Shown here: one piece after another, positions 1-8,203 of the stretch
Layout of the letters: each line of letters opens with the position of its first letter
How positions within the stretch are numbered: the first letter of the stretch is position 1
Source: an uncultured Rickettsiales bacterium
GTDB lineage: Bacteria; Pseudomonadota; Alphaproteobacteria; Rickettsiales; Midichloriaceae
DNA length: 13,516 bases
NCBI GenBank assembly: GCA_937996615.1
Contig: CALKVD010000171.1
Coordinates: 1-13,516 of the forward strand
Direction of reading: 5' to 3'
The notes under the pieces: model-generated
Databases searched by the model: none
Told to the model about the DNA's origin: nothing
Seen by the model: only the letters and a program-made list of their open reading frames with translations
Program-made: the position numbers and the translations under genes

Positions 1-228
1 AATGAAATTGCCCACTTAGAAGAAACAATAGCAACAGGAATTGAGTCATTTATTCCTGAGAGAAATAAAAAGGATTCAGTTCACAGAGAAAAATCTAAAG
101 ACCCCAACAAAAATAAGAGAAGAGAAGAAGCTGAGAACGAGCAAACTGACAGTCAAGCTGCTAACAGCCTTTATCTATTCGGTATAAATTTGAATGATGC
201 CAAAATCAAAAATAAATTAGGTAGCTAA
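1..228 (+). CDS. C-terminal part of an unrecognised hydrophilic protein (5' truncated by window edge)
   Basis: The frame is open from base 1 and stops with TAA at 226-228, giving the last 75 residues of a protein that begins outside the window. The visible part is strongly hydrophilic: a stretch rich in Lys, Arg, Glu, Asp and Asn (about visible residues 20-48) is followed by a short mixed tail ending in KNKLGS. No domain or membrane segment is visible. Only 7 bp separate its stop from the start of the RND permease, so the two are probably co-transcribed. RND permease genes are commonly preceded by a periplasmic adaptor (membrane fusion protein) gene, which would be the first guess here, but nothing in this tail proves it. 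Confidence 0.6.
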   Translation, partial: NEIAHLEETIATGIESFIPERNKKDSVHREKSKDPNKNKRREEAENEQTDSQAANSLYLFGINLNDAKIKNKLGS

Positions 229-235
229 TATCAAA

Positions 236-3200
236 ATGCGCAAATTCTTCGAGTTATTTGTTTCCCATAAACGTGCAACAATTTTATTTTGGCTGATAAT
301 GTTGGTTTATGGTTACTACTCTTACTTGGTTATTCCAAAAGAAAGCGATCCTGACGTTAAAATCCCAGTGATATATGTAGGCATCACTCAAGCAGGTATC
401 TCGCCAGAAGACGCCGAAAACAAGCTTTTAAAACCACTTGAGACTGTCTATAAATCAATAAATGGCGTCAAACACCTAACGTCCTATGCCAGCGAAGGTT
501 ATGCCAATATCATCCTCGAATTTGATGCTGGAGCAGACCCTGACAAGGCGCTTGCTGATGTTCGTAATAAAACCCAGGATAACCGCTATAAACTCCCGCA
601 AGAAGCAAAGCAACCGATCATCCAGCAAGTTGATTTGAGCCTGATGCCAGTGATTAACATTATTTTCACTGGGGATATGCAACAAAGAGCTTTGATTGAA
701 ATCGCTCGTCAAATTAAACAAAAAATCAAAATGATTCCAAGTGTTTTAGAGGCAAATCTCAGTGGTGATAGGACCAATCTGGTTGAAATTTTGGTAGATC
801 CGGGAAAAATAGAGCAATATAAACTTAATCTGAGTTCAGTGGCTCAATTGATAGCTGGTAACAATAAAATCGTCGCGTCTGGCGTTTTTCGAAATAAAAC
901 AGGTGAACATTCGCTAAAAATTCCAAGTTTAATTCAAAATGCCCAGGATTTATATGATTTTCCTGTTTTTGTAACTATTTATAAAGTGCTAAAAATTAAA
1001 GATATAGCAGAAGTTAGGGATACATTTAGTGATGAAACTAACATCGCTCGGGTCAATGGCAAACCGGCAGTTGTGATTGCTGTGTCAAAAAAAACTGGCG
1101 CGAATATCATTGATCTAGTTGAAAAAATCAAAAAGCTGACGATAGAAGAAGCAAAATCCCTTCCAGCCAACCTTTCGATAATATTTTCGCAGGATAAATC
1201 AAGCGAAATCCATGACAGTATTTCAGATCTAGAGAATGGAATTCTTTTTGCTGGGATCTTAGTTATGATTATTATAGTTCTGTCAATGGGTGTAAAACCA
1301 GCGTTATTGGTCGCTCTTTCGCTCCCAACTTCATTTTTTGCTGCAATATTCATTTTATATTTATCTGGCTATACTTTAAATATCGTTGTGTTGTTTAGTT
1401 TGATTCTGACCGTTGGAATGGTGGTTGACGATGCGATTGTTGTTAGTGAATATGCTGAATGTCGGATAGAGGAGGGTGTGGCACCAAGAGAGGCGTTTCT
1501 CCAGGCGGCAACGAGGATGTGTGTGCCGATTTTTACTGCAACTTTGGTTAAGATGATTGTGTTTGTGCCGCTGTTGTTTTGGCCTGGGGTTATCGGCAAA
1601 TTTATGATGTATATGCCGATAACTGTAATTGCGATAATGACCTGTTCTTTGCTGTTTGCGTTGCTTTTCCAACCAGCAATTGGTATAATTCTATTTAATA
1701 TCTGGAAATATCGAGCCAAAAACCCAACGAACCCAACCACTCAAACAGATCCGATGGTTTCGGTAGCATCATTTGAAAATAACCTAGGGCTGAACTTGGT
1801 TGCAGGAGCTCAAGACAAAAAAGATATATTTTCTCGTTTAAACAAAATATATGCAATTTATCTACGCAAAGTGATCGCACAACCTAGGCGGGTGGTTTAC
1901 GCAACTCTAGGTGGTTTAGTTGCTATCTATGCGACTTTTATTTTATTTGGGCCGGGAGTTGAATTTTTTCCCGATATTGAATCAGACACCGCAATTATAG
2001 CAGTTAGAGCTCGAGGTGATTTTTCAGTGCAGCACAAAGACAAACTAGTGAAACAAGTTGAAGAGAAACTGTTCGGCTACTTGAATGACGCTTATGCAAC
2101 TAATGATTGTATATCAAAAAATACTCATAAAGAGGATATGGGTAAGAAAAAAATATCCCAAAATATCCGCAAAGAGGTGAAAGTTCTCTATACCCTCGTC
2201 AATTCATCAGATAGTAACTTCCCTCCCGACACAATAGGCAAAATACAACTGGAGTTCGTCAACTGGCAACAGCGGCGCAAAGCAAAAATCATTCTGGGCG
2301 AAATGAAAACACAGATCGATAATATACCGGGAATTGTTGCCCAAATTATCAACGTTCAGGCAGGCCCCAAAGCTGCTAAACCAATTTCAATCAATCTGCA
2401 ATCATATAATTCAGTTGCTTTGGGCGTTGCTGCGGACAAACTTCTTGGGTTTTTAAAATCAATCCCCAGCCTCAAAGATATTGATGATTCAAGATCGATC
2501 CCGGGGATGGAATGGCGAACAAGAGTTAACAAAGAAATCGCTGCTCGCTATAAATTGACGGTTGCCGAAATCGGCAATTTTGTTAGACTAGCAACTAGTG
2601 GCTATATTGTTGGCACCTACCAACCATTGAATAATGATGATGAGATTGATATTGTAATCAGGTTTCCAAAAGAGTTTAGACTTCTCGACCAAATCCCTAA
2701 TCTTAAAATTGCAACTCCTACTGGTCAAATGGTTCCTTTGGAGAATTTTATGACGATTTTGCCATATCCAAAAGTATCCAAAATCAAACACCGCGATGGT
2801 ATTCCGGTTATAACTGTTGGTAGCGATGTTTATAATACTGCTACTATTAATAGTGATATAGCTAAAATCCAGAAATGGTTACAAGATCCGCAAAACCTTA
2901 ATGAAGTTGAATGGTCATTTGCTGGAGACAAAGAAAACCAAGATGAAAGTTCGAATTTTTTAGGCAAAGCGTTTATGTCGGCAATAATTCTGATGTTTAT
3001 GGTGATGCTAATCCAGTTCAATCATTTTTATCATACTTTTGTGGTGATGAGTGCCGTTGTTTTATCAACTGGTGGAGTGTTGTTTGGGTTGATGGTGACC
3101 TGGCAGCAATTTGGGATTGTGATGTGTGGAATTGGGATTATCGCCCTTGCTGGTATTGTACTGAATAACAACATCCTATTTGTTGATACCTATCAGGAAA

Positions 3201-3538
3201 TGTTGCATCAGGGGTATGGAATCGAGGATTCGATATATATAGCTGGTACAACAAGGCTTCGTCCAATTTTACTGACAGCTGCTACGGCAGCTTTTGGTCT
3301 TTTGCCGTTGGTTATAGGTTTGACGATCAATATTATAGATCGCAGTGTGACTTATGACGCTCCAAGCAGCCAATGGTGGCGGCAATTAGCTGCTTCGATT
3401 ACCGGGGGTTTGATCTTTGCGACAGCTCTGACTCTGTTTGTGACACCAGCACTATTGATGTTGGGCAAAAGATTTGAAAAACAAACTATTAAAAATTGTA
3501 AAACTGATGTTAAATATAGTTCAAAAACTGTTGCTTAA
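236..3538 (+). CDS. RND family efflux transporter permease subunit (AcrB/HAE1-like)
   Basis: Inner-membrane proton-driven pump of the resistance-nodulation-division superfamily, expected to work with a periplasmic adaptor and an outer-membrane channel. The 1100-residue length is close to the roughly 1000-1050 usual for the family. Two homologous halves are visible: TM1 at residues 14-33, a periplasmic porter region to about 330, a TM cluster at about 335-490, a second start near 553-575 (GPGVEFFPD just after), another periplasmic region, and a C-terminal TM cluster at about 910-1078. The proton-relay Asp pair lies in VGMVVDDAIVVSE (D398-D399, equivalent to AcrB D407/D408). The TM10 position of AcrB Lys940 appears to be Asn within LNNNILFVD (977-979). 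A hydrophilic insert lies around 615-650. It starts 7 bp after the preceding stop without a clear Shine-Dalgarno, suggesting translational coupling. Substrate cannot be deduced. Confidence 0.93.
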   Translation: MRKFFELFVSHKRATILFWLIMLVYGYYSYLVIPKESDPDVKIPVIYVGITQAGISPEDAENKLLKPLETVYKSINGVKHLTSYASEGYANIILEFDAGADPDKALADVRNKTQDNRYKLPQEAKQPIIQQVDLSLMPVINIIFTGDMQQRALIEIARQIKQKIKMIPSVLEANLSGDRTNLVEILVDPGKIEQYKLNLSSVAQLIAGNNKIVASGVFRNKTGEHSLKIPSLIQNAQDLYDFPVFVTIYKVLKIKDIAEVRDTFSDETNIARVNGKPAVVIAVSKKTGANIIDLVEKIKKLTIEEAKSLPANLSIIFSQDKSSEIHDSISDLENGILFAGILVMIIIVLSMGVKPALLVALSLPTSFFAAIFILYLSGYTLNIVVLFSLILTVGMVVDDAIVVSEYAECRIEEGVAPREAFLQAATRMCVPIFTATLVKMIVFVPLLFWPGVIGKFMMYMPITVIAIMTCSLLFALLFQPAIGIILFNIWKYRAKNPTNPTTQTDPMVSVASFENNLGLNLVAGAQDKKDIFSRLNKIYAIYLRKVIAQPRRVVYATLGGLVAIYATFILFGPGVEFFPDIESDTAIIAVRARGDFSVQHKDKLVKQVEEKLFGYLNDAYATNDCISKNTHKEDMGKKKISQNIRKEVKVLYTLVNSSDSNFPPDTIGKIQLEFVNWQQRRKAKIILGEMKTQIDNIPGIVAQIINVQAGPKAAKPISINLQSYNSVALGVAADKLLGFLKSIPSLKDIDDSRSIPGMEWRTRVNKEIAARYKLTVAEIGNFVRLATSGYIVGTYQPLNNDDEIDIVIRFPKEFRLLDQIPNLKIATPTGQMVPLENFMTILPYPKVSKIKHRDGIPVITVGSDVYNTATINSDIAKIQKWLQDPQNLNEVEWSFAGDKENQDESSNFLGKAFMSAIILMFMVMLIQFNHFYHTFVVMSAVVLSTGGVLFGLMVTWQQFGIVMCGIGIIALAGIVLNNNILFVDTYQEMLHQGYGIEDSIYIAGTTRLRPILLTAATAAFGLLPLVIGLTINIIDRSVTYDAPSSQWWRQLAASITGGLIFATALTLFVTPALLMLGKRFEKQTIKNCKTDVKYSSKTVA

Positions 3539-3557
3539 TAACAACAGGAGCAAAACT

Positions 3558-4289
3558 TTAAGTCCGAGCCAAACTGACAACTATAACTTTGGCAGCGTTT
3601 CCATCTTGAATTAGAACCCTAGCCGCTTCATTAGAAGTCGCACCTGTTGTGATTACATCATCAACCAAGACAACAGATTTGCCTGAAAATTCTTGGCGAT
3701 GCTTTGGCTCTAGCATAAATATATTGTGGACGTTTTTGACTCGCTGATAGTAATTCATTCCCATTTGAGGTTTGTTATCAACGGTTCGAGTCAGGGAATT
3801 TGTTTTGAGTTGTAGTTTGCTTTTTGTAGCTAATTGAACTGCTAGTAGGGCGGCTTGGTTATATCCACGTTTTTTTAATCTATTGGGATGGAGTGGAATT
3901 GGCGTAATAATGTCGGCTTCTAAAATCCAATCTTTGACTTTGAGCCAAAGGAGATAGCCGAACAGTTTGGTGAATTCTGTATGGTTATAATATTTAAACT
4001 GAGAAATCATTCGCATTGCTATTTCGTTATAGTGCAACGTTGCAACCATTTTAGCGGCATACATTTTTTTTAGTTCGAATTTGCAAACACATAGGATACC
4101 TTGGTATTCAAATAATTTGCCACAACGTTGACAGGATGTTTCGGTGATAAAAACTAGCTTGCTCCAGCATTCGATGCATAATGTGTTTTGTGTAGAATCG
4201 ATGCGAGATTTGCACACTAAACATTTTCTAGGATATAGTAAATCGACGCTTCTTGCTAGGGCGTTGCAGATTTGACTATAAATCCCCAT
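3558..4289 (-). CDS. comF: ComF family protein, phosphoribosyltransferase-like
   Basis: ComF-type protein of 243 residues, the usual family size. The N-terminal part carries CxxC-type cysteine pairs suited to zinc binding: C23/C26, C38/C41, C53/C56 and C67/C69. The middle has the family motif PIPLHPNRLKKRGYNQ (131-146). The C-terminal phosphoribosyltransferase domain has the PRPP-binding loop VVLVDDVITTGAT (206-218). In naturally transformable bacteria ComF (ComFC/GntX relatives) helps DNA uptake or handling of incoming single strands; in other lineages its role is unclear. It converges with the RND gene, with 19 bp between the stops and no terminator hairpin visible there. The carbonic anhydrase gene lies 102 bp upstream on the same strand. 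Family assignment is secure; function in this organism is inferred only. Confidence 0.92.
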   Translation of the reverse strand: MGIYSQICNALARSVDLLYPRKCLVCKSRIDSTQNTLCIECWSKLVFITETSCQRCGKLFEYQGILCVCKFELKKMYAAKMVATLHYNEIAMRMISQFKYYNHTEFTKLFGYLLWLKVKDWILEADIITPIPLHPNRLKKRGYNQAALLAVQLATKSKLQLKTNSLTRTVDNKPQMGMNYYQRVKNVHNIFMLEPKHRQEFSGKSVVLVDDVITTGATSNEAARVLIQDGNAAKVIVVSLART

Positions 4290-4391
4290 AAATACTTATT
4301 AACCAAAAATCTTTTTATCAAATCTTTTATTTGATGCTTTCATGATGGGGGTAATTTAATATTGTTCATTTAACTATAAAACAACCTATCA

Positions 4392-5006
4392 CTACAAAGC
4401 AACATATCCATTTTCCTGTTCATAACGTAAAATACATCCGTCTTTGATATCAAAAAACCACAGATGGATTTTTAGTTCGCCCGTCGCAACAGCGTTTTTG
4501 ATCCAAGGAAAGGATAGGCAATTTTGGTATGAATTATGCAAAGCTTTTTTAGCATATTCATTTTCATCTTCGCCTTCGCAATTTGGGTGATCGATAATCG
4601 AGACCCAGTTTGTAATGAAATCATTATGGCCTTGGTTCATTACATCAGCATTTTTTTTATTTAGCAAGACTCTAATGCCGCTACATTGGCTATGTCCTAG
4701 AAGGATCAAATGCTGGACTTTTAAAACCCTTATGCCAAACTCTAGTGCTGCACTTGTTCCGTGGTGCATCTCATCTTTTTCGTATGGAGGTACAATATTT
4801 GCGACGTTTCGAACAACAAAAAGATCGCCTGGATCACACTGCAAAAGTAAAGCTGGATCAACCCGGGAGTCACAACAAGCGACCACCATTGTGCCTGGGC
4901 TTTGGCCATATGTATGGAGATGTTGCATAATCGATTGATCCGATGTTACATATTTCTGACGAAAGGTTTGGTATCCAGCTAAGATTTTAGCAAATTTTTG
5001 TTCCAT
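4392..5006 (-). CDS. Beta-class carbonic anhydrase
   Basis: Catalyses reversible hydration of CO2 to bicarbonate in the cytoplasm, supplying bicarbonate for carboxylations and pH balance. The 204-residue protein has the full beta-class active site. ACCDSRVDP supplies zinc ligand C44 and the D46/R48 dyad; GHSQCSG supplies zinc ligands H105 and C108. HHGTSAALEFG (81-91) is also typical of the class. No signal peptide is present. The start at 5006 (ATG read on the minus strand) leaves a normal N-terminal helix before the first beta strand; no strong Shine-Dalgarno precedes it. It is divergent from the lipoprotein gene across a 111-bp AT-rich gap and lies upstream of comF on the same strand, so read-through into comF is possible. 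The can/cynT naming was not resolved. Confidence 0.95.
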   Translation of the reverse strand: MEQKFAKILAGYQTFRQKYVTSDQSIMQHLHTYGQSPGTMVVACCDSRVDPALLLQCDPGDLFVVRNVANIVPPYEKDEMHHGTSAALEFGIRVLKVQHLILLGHSQCSGIRVLLNKKNADVMNQGHNDFITNWVSIIDHPNCEGEDENEYAKKALHNSYQNCLSFPWIKNAVATGELKIHLWFFDIKDGCILRYEQENGYVAL

Positions 5007-5056
5007 GAGTTGATATTTTTTATTTAAATTATAAATGTATTTTTAGTCCAGAGACC

Positions 5057-5086
5057 TTGCAACTAATAAATTTTATATGCTATAGT
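5057..5086 (+). promoter_or_regulatory. Candidate sigma70-type promoter for the lipoprotein gene
   Basis: TTGCAA (5057-5062), an 18-bp spacer, then TATAGT (5081-5086), 31 bp before the GTG start at 5118. A second -10-like hexamer, TATACT, lies at 5093-5098. It sits in the divergent gap between the carbonic anhydrase and lipoprotein genes. This is consensus matching by eye in AT-rich DNA. Confidence 0.4.
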
Positions 5087-5117
5087 CATCGCTATACTAT
5101 ACTAAATAAAACTTAAT

Positions 5118-5384
5118 GTGTCACGTCATATCCTAACTGTACTGCTCTTTGCTTTTTTTGCTCTCACTGGTTGTCAGAATCGCCCAGACAGAGCTTGGCA
5201 GCAACCTAAAGATTTTCAAATCAAACGTAATACGGAATATAACGCTTTTGTGGCTAATGGTGGTTTAAAAAAACAGGATGGTCGAAGTCAATCCTCCTAC
5301 CAGAGGTCAATGCTAGAGAGAGCAAAAAGAGATTTAGGGGTTGATTCAGGGGTTGAGGACATGGGTTATTCATCGGTTAATTGA
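5118..5384 (+). CDS. Small putative lipoprotein of unknown function
   Basis: An 88-residue protein with a classic lipoprotein signal: a short basic start, a hydrophobic core (residues 5-17) and the lipobox LTGC with acceptor Cys19. The predicted mature part of about 70 residues is hydrophilic (Gln, Lys, Arg, Asn-rich), with no recognised domain. The start is GTG at 5118. An in-frame stop at 5103-5105 rules out a longer form, and the overlapping ATG at 5116 is out of frame and closes after six codons. Asp at mature position +2 (the usual inner-membrane retention signal in enterobacteria) is absent; Gln is there instead, consistent with outer-membrane delivery if Lol rules apply. The lgt gene that would lipidate such proteins lies about 660 bp downstream. 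Family not recognised. Confidence 0.75.
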   Translation: MSRHILTVLLFAFFALTGCQNRPDRAWQQPKDFQIKRNTEYNAFVANGGLKKQDGRSQSSYQRSMLERAKRDLGVDSGVEDMGYSSVN

Positions 5385-5518
5385 ATTTTTGGTTTAAGGG
5401 TTTAAAGTTGTAATAATTGTATTTATGGAGAATTTAGATAATTGTTCGTAAGAGTAACCGCAAAAGAATCATGAAAAGGTTAAAAATTTAAAAGTTACTA
5501 TAGTATTGTTATATTATT

Positions 5519-5947
5519 ATGATATCCTGTACCAAAAGAATAGAATTCGATTCCGCCCACCGGGTTCCAAGCCATAGCGGTGCCTGCAAAATGCTTCATG
5601 GCCATCGGTATGTTCTCGAAGTTAGCTTTGTGACTAAAAATATCGATGATTCAGGAATGATTATAGATTTTGGGATAATTAAAACTAGGTTGAAGCAATG
5701 GCTTGATGAGAACTGGGACCATAATACTATACTATCACAGAGTGACAAGAAGCTCGGTGATGATATAGCGGCCTATACTGGACAAAAGCCGTTTTATCTA
5801 ATAAACCCACCAACTGCGGAAAATATGGCTGATTTTCTTTATAAAAATGTAATACCTGAGCTTTTTAATGATTTTAGTGATTTAAAATGTGTCAAACTGC
5901 GGCTTTACGAAACACCTAATTCATATGCTGAGTGTGCTGCATATTAA
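5519..5947 (+). CDS. queD: 6-carboxy-5,6,7,8-tetrahydropterin synthase (QueD)
   Basis: Member of the 6-pyruvoyl-tetrahydropterin synthase superfamily, 142 residues. QueD converts 7,8-dihydroneopterin triphosphate to 6-carboxytetrahydropterin, the second step on the GTP to preQ0/queuosine tRNA-modification route. The zinc-binding histidines are H14 (FDSAH) and H27/H29 (LHGHRY), with the likely catalytic Cys23 just before. A conserved PPTAENMADFLY block (101-112) and KLRLYETPNSYAEC near the C-terminus complete the fold signature. The ATG at 5519 follows a 134-bp gap after the lipoprotein gene; the protein begins with the family's usual first strand, so no longer form is expected. No other queuosine gene (queE, queC, queF) is adjacent. 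The superfamily is certain; QueD rather than eukaryote-type PTPS is inferred from the bacterial context and the C/H pattern. Confidence 0.93.
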   Translation: MISCTKRIEFDSAHRVPSHSGACKMLHGHRYVLEVSFVTKNIDDSGMIIDFGIIKTRLKQWLDENWDHNTILSQSDKKLGDDIAAYTGQKPFYLINPPTAENMADFLYKNVIPELFNDFSDLKCVKLRLYETPNSYAECAAY

Positions 5948-6044
5948 TTTTGTTGGTGAGATTAGGTTCGGTTTGCGAGCAAATTATTAGAAATGATTTA
6001 AGCGAGTTTTGTTATTATATTTTACTTAATCGGTTATTTTAAAA

Positions 6045-6839
6045 TTATTTGTTAATAGATTGAGAATTAGGTTTAGTTAAAAGGTAAAAACCTATTAAAA
6101 ACATTGGTAGTGTTAGCAACTGCCCCATTGTGATATTACAGTATAGATAGCCGATATGAGCGTCGGGTTCGCGCCATAATTCGCAGATAGTACGAGCCAA
6201 ACCATATCCTAATAGACAGGCGCCAGTTAATTTGCCGTCGCTTTTTTTTAGGTCAGAATAGAAAAATAACCCCATCATTAGAATCAAAAGCAATATCCCT
6301 TCAGCAAAACTTTCATATAAAGCACTGGGGTGCCTTGGTAACATATCGATACTAGGGAAGACTATCCCCCAAGGTTTAGAGGTTGGTTTGCCTTGTAATT
6401 CTCCATTAATAAAATTGGCAACACGACCAAAAAACAATCCTAAGGGACATACGCAAGCAAGAAGATCTGTCATGTATAATATTGACCTAATATTATAGGT
6501 TCGACACCAAAGAGTTAAACCAATAAAAGCGCCAATCGCCCCACCATGGAACGACATTCCACCCTGCCACACTAGCAGAATTCGGATTGGATCGACTAGG
6601 ATCCAGTTCGGATGGTAAAACAAAACATAGCCTATTCTACCTCCGATGATAATACCAAGAGCAATAAAGACCATAATGCTATCAGCAGCGTTTTTATTTT
6701 GTATCAGATTTTGGTGTTTGGAATCGAGGTATTTTAGTATATAAGAGCATAGTAATATACTAATAGCGTATGCTATTCCGTACCAATAAATATCGAATTG
6801 GCCAATACTAAAAGCAATTGGGTTAATTTTTAAAAACAT
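6045..6839 (-). CDS. lgt: Phosphatidylglycerol--prolipoprotein diacylglyceryl transferase
   Basis: Inner-membrane enzyme that moves diacylglycerol from phosphatidylglycerol to the lipobox Cys of prolipoproteins, the first step of lipoprotein maturation. The 264-residue protein has multiple hydrophobic segments and the diagnostic Lgt blocks in order: YWYGIAY (18-24), GGMSFHGGAIGAF (93-105, with H98), the signature GRVANFINGELQG (138-150), HPSALYE (170-176) and YGLARTICELWREP (212-225). In the signature the usual second Gly is Ala (GRVANF instead of GRxGNF). The start at 6839 gives the expected N-terminal MFLKINPIAFSIG; no Shine-Dalgarno is evident. It is divergent from the small basic protein gene across a very AT-rich 63-bp gap and convergent with queD. 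The lipoprotein at 5118 is a local candidate substrate. Confidence 0.97.
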   Translation of the reverse strand: MFLKINPIAFSIGQFDIYWYGIAYAISILLCSYILKYLDSKHQNLIQNKNAADSIMVFIALGIIIGGRIGYVLFYHPNWILVDPIRILLVWQGGMSFHGGAIGAFIGLTLWCRTYNIRSILYMTDLLACVCPLGLFFGRVANFINGELQGKPTSKPWGIVFPSIDMLPRHPSALYESFAEGILLLILMMGLFFYSDLKKSDGKLTGACLLGYGLARTICELWREPDAHIGYLYCNITMGQLLTLPMFLIGFYLLTKPNSQSINK

Positions 6840-6902
6840 AATTGTCTAAATCAATTAGTTGCGATATAATTAAATATATAATTAATTAAATTTATATGTA
6901 AC

Positions 6903-7244
6903 ATGTCTACCAAATCGAGAAATTCTTCAACTTCGAAAAATACTACACATCACAAGTATTATAATTTAAAAAAAGAAGCAGGTAAAGTAGCAACAAAAGC
7001 TTGTTCTGCTTTTAGCGGCTTTACTGCGGTTATGACTAAATTTTTTCGCGGCTATGTTAGTAGCTTGTCGGACGGCATTGATTATGTTATGAGTGACGGA
7101 TTTAGTAATGATGTATATTCTAAATCCAAAGGGAGAAAAAAAACAGCGCCAAAAGAAATCAAAACAGTAACCAGAAATAGAAGAGCGAAAGGAATTAATT
7201 CAAAAGTTGTGAAAACTAAAACACAAGATATTGTCAAGCAATAA
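6903..7244 (+). CDS. Small basic protein of unknown function, coupled to rppH
   Basis: A 113-residue protein that I do not recognise. It is rich in Lys, Arg, Ser and Thr at both ends (Ser/Thr/Lys/Asn-rich residues 1-16; strongly basic 76-113). The middle (about 24-70) is more structured and mildly hydrophobic, containing CSAFSGFTAVMTKFFRGY, possibly an amphipathic or membrane-associated helix. No signal peptide or known motif is visible. Its TAA stop (7242-7244) is immediately followed by the ATG of the Nudix gene with no gap, a strong sign of translational coupling. High basicity could indicate nucleic-acid binding, but that is inference. Reality as a gene is supported by the clean abutment with rppH and by being preceded by a promoter-rich divergent gap. 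Confidence 0.6.
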   Translation: MSTKSRNSSTSKNTTHHKYYNLKKEAGKVATKACSAFSGFTAVMTKFFRGYVSSLSDGIDYVMSDGFSNDVYSKSKGRKKTAPKEIKTVTRNRRAKGINSKVVKTKTQDIVKQ

Positions 7245-7880
7245 ATGACCTGGAATGATTTTAGCATTTACCACAAAGGTAATGATCATCATGATAGTAG
7301 CTCTAACCAAAAAAGTTATAGACCTGGGGTAGGGGCAGTGATTTTTAATCGAGAGAAAAAAATACTTTTATGTCAACGTTTGTCTCGTGATAAAAATTAT
7401 GTTACAGTTCAGAATCAAAATTTTGTTAAAGAACCTAACCAAGGAGCAGAATCTAGCAACTCAAAATCTAATTACACAATTCCAGCCACTCTCCAGTTTC
7501 CACAAGGCGGTATAGATCATGGAGAAAAAGCAATTGAAGCTTTGGAGAGAGAAATGCAAGAAGAATTGGGTTTGAATAAGAATTTTACAATAATCGCTGA
7601 GTCGTCAAATCTGCACTCTTATGACTTCCCCGCTTTTGTTCAGAAGAAAGTATATCGTGGCAAATACGTTGGCCAAAACCAAAAATGGTTTTTGTTGTAT
7701 TTCTATGGTGATGATTGTGACATCAATATAAGCGATCATCTAGAGCCGGAGTTTAGCGCTTTCTATTGGTTGGATTTGAGCGAGGCTGTTCGATATGCGA
7801 TTGATTTTAAAAAACCTCTATATGCTAGACTGGTAGATGAATTTGGTCCTATTATACAAAATTATACTATCCCCGTCTGA
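7245..7880 (+). CDS. rppH: Nudix hydrolase, RppH-like RNA pyrophosphohydrolase
   Basis: Nudix enzyme of the RppH/dinucleoside polyphosphate hydrolase type, which removes pyrophosphate from 5' triphosphate ends of RNA and so starts decay. The Nudix box GX5EX7REUXEEXGU is intact at residues 88-110 (G88, E94, R102-E103, E106-E107, G109). The fold begins with YRPGVGAVIFN (25-35), as in RppH, and FPQGGID precedes the box. The protein is longer than typical RppH (211 against roughly 155-175). There is a His/Asn/Ser-rich N-terminal extension (1-24) and an Asn/Ser/Gln-rich insertion at about 50-78 between the first strands and the Nudix box. It starts directly after the stop of the small basic protein. 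RppH against another Nudix subfamily is inferred from YRPGVG and the alphaproteobacterial context. Confidence 0.88.
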   Translation: MTWNDFSIYHKGNDHHDSSSNQKSYRPGVGAVIFNREKKILLCQRLSRDKNYVTVQNQNFVKEPNQGAESSNSKSNYTIPATLQFPQGGIDHGEKAIEALEREMQEELGLNKNFTIIAESSNLHSYDFPAFVQKKVYRGKYVGQNQKWFLLYFYGDDCDINISDHLEPEFSAFYWLDLSEAVRYAIDFKKPLYARLVDEFGPIIQNYTIPV

Positions 7881-7930
7881 GTAATATAACTTGGCGATTT
7901 TGCTAAATATAATACAAAGCTAAAATATAC

Positions 7931-8203
7931 AATAATGCTAAGCTTTGGATTATGAATTTAGCTAATAACAATTCGCAAATTATCGAAATCAAACAAAATA
8001 TGCCAGTATCGTTCGGTGACCTGACAATAACATTGCGTGGTGGGTGGGGTAGTTTGCAAAAGAAGGGAGTTGCTGATACTCAGGCTTATATTATGGTTGC
8101 TGACACTTTGGAGAAAAGAGAAGTGTTTAGCGGCTGGATCAGTTCAAAATATCCAACCGCCAATCAGGTTGTCTATCAACAGTTGTTGATACGTTTATTA
8201 TGA
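7931..8203 (+). pseudogene. 3' fragment of a DUF2155 gene (signal peptide and N-terminal third missing)
   Basis: This 273-bp stretch is identical base for base to codons 67-156 plus stop of the intact DUF2155 gene at 9764-10234. The first 66 codons, including the signal peptide and promoter, are absent. In frame, a TAA stop lies at 7910-7912 and there is no start between it and the internal Met codon at 7952, which corresponds to Met74 of the intact protein. An 83-residue product from 7952 would lack any export signal, so a functional product is unlikely. The fragment lies 50 bp after rppH and overlaps the convergent membrane-protein gene by 6 bp, as the intact copy does. Lack of any drift despite being non-functional indicates very recent duplication or gene conversion. 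Confidence 0.85.

Noticed and set aside
979..1740. Long minus-strand open frames opposite the RND permease gene
   Set aside because: They mirror the codon pattern of a clearly coding strand with intact family motifs; no start context or recognisable protein.
3780..3800. GGTTCGAGTC resembling a tRNA T-arm
   Set aside because: It lies inside the comF coding sequence and no cloverleaf can be formed around it.
4317..4335. Perfect 7-bp inverted repeat ATCAAAT/ATTTGAT between carbonic anhydrase and comF as a terminator
   Set aside because: The stem is almost all A/T and is not followed by a T-run on the minus strand; expected by chance in such AT-rich DNA.
4615..4938. Plus-strand open frames opposite the carbonic anhydrase gene
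   Set aside because: The minus strand carries the complete beta-carbonic anhydrase active site, so these are antisense shadows.
7952..8203. An 83-residue open frame as an independent gene
   Set aside because: It is the exact 3' part of the DUF2155 gene, starting at an internal Met codon without signal peptide, promoter or ribosome-binding site; treated as a pseudogene fragment.
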